Assembly: GCA_963674625.2 (NCBI GenBank)
Contig: CAXXXO010000003.1
Location: 124,001 to 188,000, forward strand
From: JALHFZ01 sp963674625
GTDB taxonomy: Bacteria; Synergistota; Synergistia; Synergistales; Aminobacteriaceae
Direction: 5' to 3'
Length of the DNA stretch: 64,000 nucleotides
Numbering within the stretch: the stretch's first letter is position 1; every line of letters starts with the position of its first letter. The notes below the pieces were generated by a model. It was not told where the DNA came from and did not search any database. It saw only the letters and a program-made list of their open reading frames with translations. The translations under genes were made by a program, and so were the position numbers. This document shows, piece by piece, positions 60,443-64,000 of the stretch.

Positions 60443-60965
60443 GGGCCTGGCCCCTTCCCGCTTCATAATCGCCGCTCTTTCCGCCTGTTTTTTTCAGCAG
60501 GCGGATTCCTTCGATGGACATCTCCTTCGACAGGGCTTTGCACATATCATAAATGGTAAGGGCAGCTACAGAGACGCCCGTCAGGGCTTCCATCTCGACC
60601 CCTGTTACATCCTGCGCCGAGACGGAACAGAGGATATCCACCCGCAGCCCGGGGATGTCGAGGGTGCAGGAGATGGAGACACTGTCGATTCTGATGCCGT
60701 GGCACAGGGGGATAAGACCGGAGGTTTTTTTGACCCCCATGATCCCCGCCGTTTCGGCGATCCGGAGGACATCCCCCTTCCTCGTGTGCCCCTGATCCGC
60801 CAGGACTTCGACGATCGCCCTGTTCAGCCGCACCATTCCTTCGGCGGCGGCGGTACGGAAGGTCGTCTTCTTTCCGCTCACGTCCACCATCCGGGGACGT
60901 CCCTCGCCGTCGAGATGGGTCAGTCCCCCCCCCTTTTCCCGCAGGAAATCTTCCATGTCTTTCAT
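60429..60965 (-). CDS. moaC: Cyclic pyranopterin monophosphate synthase MoaC
   Basis: 178 residues. Second step of molybdopterin synthesis after MoaA. Conserved MVDVSGK, the IPLCHGIRID stretch (catalytic His), and VEMEALTGVSVAALTIYDMCK. It overlaps moaA by 4 bases and mogA by about 14 bases. Confidence 0.96.
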   Translation of the reverse strand: MKDMEDFLREKGGGLTHLDGEGRPRMVDVSGKKTTFRTAAAEGMVRLNRAIVEVLADQGHTRKGDVLRIAETAGIMGVKKTSGLIPLCHGIRIDSVSISCTLDIPGLRVDILCSVSAQDVTGVEMEALTGVSVAALTIYDMCKALSKEMSIEGIRLLKKTGGKSGDYEAGRGQAHADS

Positions 60966-61981
60966 CCTCCGATCCGGGACATCCGGCTTCCCGGCCCCGT
61001 CTTCCGATTCTGCTTCTCTTCGTCCCCCGGTATTCCGGTCATTCCCCTGCGGGGCTTTGCCTCCGCTGCGGCCAGGATTTTTTCAGCGACCCTTCCGGCA
61101 TCTTTTCTCCGCAGGTCTTCGAAAAGGGAGACGCCGTATTCGGAAAAGAGACAGGGTCTGACCACCCCCCGGGAGGATATCCGAAGACGGTTGCAGCTCG
61201 CGCAGAAATGGTCGGAGACCGCCGAGATGATGCCGATGGATTGTCCTCTTTCTTCGGAACGGTAAGTCCGCGCCGGGCCGCAGGTCCCCTGTCTCCGCTC
61301 CTGCGGGAGAAGAGGGGTCCAGTTTCCCTTCCCCGGCAGCAGGGACAGGATCTCCCCGGCAGCAACGAAAGAGGGGGATGTCCACAGGTCGGTGTCGAGG
61401 GGCATGAACTCGATGAATCTCAGGAGGACCCCCTTTTCCCGGGCAAATTCCGTCATGTCGGGAACTTCTTCGAGGTTGAAATTCCGCATGACCACCATAT
61501 TCACCTTTATGGGGAGCGTCCCGGTCCTCCGGAGGGCTTCGATTCCGCTGAGAACGTACTGCAGATCTCCCCCCCGGGTGACGGTACGGAATTTCGAGGG
61601 GATAAGGGTATCGAGGCTGATATTCACCGATTCGGGACGGAGACGGGCGATTTCCTCCGCCCACTTTCCGAGGAAAGTGCCGTTCGTCGTCAGGGCTATT
61701 TTCAGGGAGGGAAAATTCTTTCTGACATCACCGAGGAAAGGGACGAAGCCTTTCCGGACAAAGGGCTCCCCTCCGGTAAAGCGGATTTTTTCGACTCCCA
61801 GGTCCGTGAGAGCACCGCAGAGAAAGAGAATGCTCTCGTAGGACATGATCTGGTCGTGGGGAATCCAGGGGACGCCGCCGGGAGGCATGCAGTAGACGCA
61901 CCGGAAATTGCAGCGGTCTGTCACGGAAATACGGACATAGTTCAAAATTCTGCCGAAAGGGTCTTTCAGTTTTCCGGCCAT
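60962..61981 (-). CDS. moaA: GTP 3',8-cyclase MoaA
   Basis: Radical SAM enzyme that starts molybdopterin synthesis from GTP; 339 residues. N-terminal cluster motif CNFRCVYCMPP (Cx3Cx2C), C-terminal cluster FCASCNRLRISSRG...CLF (Cx2Cx13C), and the terminal Gly-Gly pair required in MoaA. The ATG at 61981 follows GGGAGG and overlaps the moeA-PBP end. Confidence 0.96.
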   Translation of the reverse strand: MAGKLKDPFGRILNYVRISVTDRCNFRCVYCMPPGGVPWIPHDQIMSYESILFLCGALTDLGVEKIRFTGGEPFVRKGFVPFLGDVRKNFPSLKIALTTNGTFLGKWAEEIARLRPESVNISLDTLIPSKFRTVTRGGDLQYVLSGIEALRRTGTLPIKVNMVVMRNFNLEEVPDMTEFAREKGVLLRFIEFMPLDTDLWTSPSFVAAGEILSLLPGKGNWTPLLPQERRQGTCGPARTYRSEERGQSIGIISAVSDHFCASCNRLRISSRGVVRPCLFSEYGVSLFEDLRRKDAGRVAEKILAAAEAKPRRGMTGIPGDEEKQNRKTGPGSRMSRIGG

Positions 61982-63885
61982 CGGTATCCTCCCATGAGGT
62001 CCACCTGCTCCCGCCATCCTCTGTCGTCGATGGCCTCCAGGAGCGCGGCGATTCCGGGGTGCTCTCCGTACTCAGTTCGGTAGACCAGCTCGTAGGGCTC
62101 TTCCGCCAGGGGAAGAAAATCGAGGCCGAGAGCATCGGCCGCCGACCTGATCCCGAGGGCGGCATCGGCGAAGCCGAGGGCGACGCGGTTGGCGGCGTCG
62201 AAGTGGGTGGCGCACTGGGCTTCGTAGCCCCGGACGCTTTCGGGGGAAATTTTCTCGAGGGAAAGAAAATAATCGAGAAGGACGCGGGTTCCCGCACCGG
62301 GCTGGCGGTTGATGATGGAGACATCTTCCCTGGCGAGGTCCGCCGCTGCAAGGATGTTCTTCGGATTGCCCTTTTTGAGGATCAGACCCTGCTGCCGGTA
62401 AAAAAGGAGCTGGCGCCGGATTTCCGGGAGGCCGGGCTCGAAAAGCCCTTCGAGGAAGGGTGTATTGTATTCCCCGGTCTTTCCGTCCAGAAGGTGGCAG
62501 GCGGCGGCATGGCACTCTCTGCGGAAAAGGGAGGCCAGACCCCCCATGCTGCCGACGGAGCGAAGGACCATATCCCCTCCCCTCCGCCGGGCGAAGGTGA
62601 CGATCCGCTCGAAGGCCGGGTCGTTCGACCCGGAAAAGAGAATCCGCCGATCCCAGGGTATATCCCGGAGAAGCATGAGGGACAGGGGGCTTCCTTTCGG
62701 TTTTTCGGCGCTTTCAAGGGGGAGGAGGGCGAGTCCGTCCGCCTCCGACAGGGGCAGAAGAGAGCCCGCGGCGGAGGGAAGGGCGTACCCCCGCTTTTTC
62801 CCGTCGATTTCGACGCATCTGAAGCGGACCCATTCTTCCTTTCCCCGGGAGGACGAATAGGGGTGAAGAAGGGAGATTTCCGTCCTTCCCGCGGCGAGAG
62901 CCGCCTCGGCAAGGACCGTCTCCCTGGAAAAGGTCCCCCTCGAGAGAATCTGAAGCAGGGGATAGACGATGGACCAGAGGATAACTGCCGTGGACATGGG
63001 GAAACCGGGAAGATTGACGAGGGGCTTTCCCCGGAAGAGGGCCGCTGCAGCCGGGCGGCCGGGCTTCATGAGGAGCCACCGGAACAGAGGCGTCCCCTTT
63101 CGCTCGAAGACCCTGAAGGTATGGTCCCGCTCCCCCTTCGCCGACCCCGCGCTCACGAGAATCAGATCGTACCGGGGGGCCTGTTCCTCCAGAAAGGAGC
63201 CGATTATCTCCGGATCGTCGGGGAGGCAGGGGGCCACGTCGAGAGGGAAACCCCATTGGATGAAATACCCTTTTCCGAGAAGGGAGTTTGTCTCTCCGAC
63301 CTGCCCCGGAAGAGGCTCCCCGGCCAGCCAGTCCCCGAGGGGCAGAATTTCATTTCCCGTGGGAATATAGAGGGTCTTTGGCAGGGCATACACCTGAACA
63401 CCGGCGACCCCGGCAGCGGCCAGGAGAGCGGAGAGAACAGGCGTCACCCTCTCCCCCTCCCTGGCGAGGACGGAACCGGAAAGGACATCCTCCCCGAGCG
63501 GGCGGACATTCTCTCCCGAGACTATGGATTTGATGACGGACAGGTCCCCGTTCTTCTCAATGGAAGCGTCCTCCGTCATGACCACTCCATCGAAAAGAGG
63601 GGGGATTTCTCCTCCCGTGTTTACCCAGGCAAACCTGCCCCCGGGGATGCAGACCGGAGAGGAGGGCAGCGCTCCGGCGGTGGCTTCGGAGGACAGGGCA
63701 TAGCCGTCCATGGCCGAGGCGTTGTAGTGGGGAACGTTTCTCAGGGCAATCACGTCTCCGGCCAGGGTCCTGCCGAAGGACTCCTGTAGAGAGCAGTGGA
63801 CGGAGGGGAGAACGCTGAAAGAGTGTTCCAGAATTTCCCATGCCCGGTCTAAAGAGATATGGAGAGCGTCTTTTACCAGAGCCAT
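61966..63885 (-). CDS. moeA: Molybdopterin molybdotransferase MoeA with C-terminal substrate-binding (PBP-like) domain
   Basis: 639 residues. Residues 1-400 are MoeA, which inserts molybdate or tungstate into adenylylated molybdopterin: NVPHYNASAMDGYAL, NTGGEIPPLFDGVVM, PTGNEI and NLPGFPMSTAV. Residues about 425-635 resemble a periplasmic-binding-protein-like domain (FSGSNDPAFERI, INRQPGAGTRVLLDYFL, GFADAALGIRSAADALGLDFLPL). In related proteins this domain may sense the oxyanion. It is the second of two adjacent moeA genes. Confidence 0.92.
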   Translation of the reverse strand: MALVKDALHISLDRAWEILEHSFSVLPSVHCSLQESFGRTLAGDVIALRNVPHYNASAMDGYALSSEATAGALPSSPVCIPGGRFAWVNTGGEIPPLFDGVVMTEDASIEKNGDLSVIKSIVSGENVRPLGEDVLSGSVLAREGERVTPVLSALLAAAGVAGVQVYALPKTLYIPTGNEILPLGDWLAGEPLPGQVGETNSLLGKGYFIQWGFPLDVAPCLPDDPEIIGSFLEEQAPRYDLILVSAGSAKGERDHTFRVFERKGTPLFRWLLMKPGRPAAAALFRGKPLVNLPGFPMSTAVILWSIVYPLLQILSRGTFSRETVLAEAALAAGRTEISLLHPYSSSRGKEEWVRFRCVEIDGKKRGYALPSAAGSLLPLSEADGLALLPLESAEKPKGSPLSLMLLRDIPWDRRILFSGSNDPAFERIVTFARRRGGDMVLRSVGSMGGLASLFRRECHAAACHLLDGKTGEYNTPFLEGLFEPGLPEIRRQLLFYRQQGLILKKGNPKNILAAADLAREDVSIINRQPGAGTRVLLDYFLSLEKISPESVRGYEAQCATHFDAANRVALGFADAALGIRSAADALGLDFLPLAEEPYELVYRTEYGEHPGIAALLEAIDDRGWREQVDLMGGYRWPEN

Positions 63886-64000
63886 ATTTCGGCCTCCTCT
63901 CCTTTCCGAAGGGTTTCGCTGGAGGGGGGAAGGCGGAAAAGCCCCTCGGCCTCGAAGAGCGCCTTTGAAAAAGATGACTGAATGGGGAGCGGGCGGACTT
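63873..64000 (-). CDS. Second MoeA-type gene, C-terminal fragment cut by window
   Basis: The last 41 codons before a TAA stop read in MoeA style: RPLPIQSSFSKALFEAEGL, then a hydrophobic/Gly-Glu end. The rest of the gene lies beyond the window. It overlaps the next gene by 13 bases. Two moeA copies in tandem are common in organisms handling both molybdenum and tungsten. Confidence 0.7.
   Translation of the reverse strand, partial: VRPLPIQSSFSKALFEAEGLFRLPPSSETLRKGEEAEIWLW

Noticed and set aside
63873..64000. Truncated moeA pseudogene
   Set aside because: The fragment simply runs off the window edge; nothing shows a lesion.

Overview
The window is about 64 kb of GC-rich bacterial chromosome, densely packed with housekeeping genes that often overlap by 1-50 bases. 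Gene content suggests an anaerobic amino-acid or organic-acid fermenter of the Synergistota. This is inference from a Na+-pumping methylmalonyl-CoA decarboxylase operon, an RpiB-Upp fusion, a bacterial L27 with a Prp-cleaved N-terminal extension, the rapZ-yvcK-whiA trio, and an MEP-pathway/cell-envelope cluster. No rRNA, tRNA, CRISPR array, insertion sequence or prophage gene was recognised.

Layout. 1-8.5 kb (+): the 3' part of lon, then ysxC, valS, folC, pgeF and a Gfo/Idh oxidoreductase, closed by a terminator. 8.6-10.8 kb: an uncharacterised small membrane protein and an exported TPR protein. 10.9-15.0 kb: the methylmalonyl-CoA decarboxylase operon mmdA-mmdD-mmdC-mmdB, with a hairpin-rich leader and two different purine-rich tandem repeats between its cistrons. 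15.1-27.1 kb: rpiB-upp fusion, wecA-like, wecB, murA, a P-loop/Asp23-like protein, family-4 UDG, uppS, cdsA, dxr, rseP, ispG, argF and a zinc ribbon. 27.2-42.9 kb: nikR (minus), a nitrilase-like protein without its catalytic residues next to nadE, yebC, ruvCAB, DUF2905, spoIID-like, queA, two AmmeMemoRadiSam genes, mltG, tldD, ftsK and thiN. 42.9-54.5 kb: rpmB (minus), xseB, ispA, dxs, tlyA, nadK, recN, rplU-prp-rpmA, obgE, nadD, an LCP protein and rsfS. 54.6-64.0 kb (minus): a tight ten-gene run reading moeA (partial), moeA-PBP, moaA, moaC, mogA, rapZ, yvcK, whiA, pgk, tpiA.

How the genes fit together. dxs, dxr, ispG, ispA, uppS and the wecA-like gene form much of a path from pyruvate/GAP through MEP isoprenoids to undecaprenyl phosphate and lipid-linked glycans. 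murA, mltG, the SpoIID-like protein and the LCP protein add wall assembly and remodelling. nadD, nadE and nadK cover the end of NAD(P) synthesis. The Mmd complex would couple decarboxylation to Na+ export. The molybdopterin genes imply Mo- or W-dependent oxidoreductases elsewhere in the genome.

Most noteworthy: the repeat-spaced mmd operon and its foldable leader, the pseudo-nitrilase beside nadE, the RpiB-Upp fusion, the P-loop/Asp23-like fusion, the partial AmmeMemoRadiSam set of unknown function, and a mogA gene with a degenerate MOSC-like N-terminus. All functional statements rest on reading translated sequence by eye; no database search was run.
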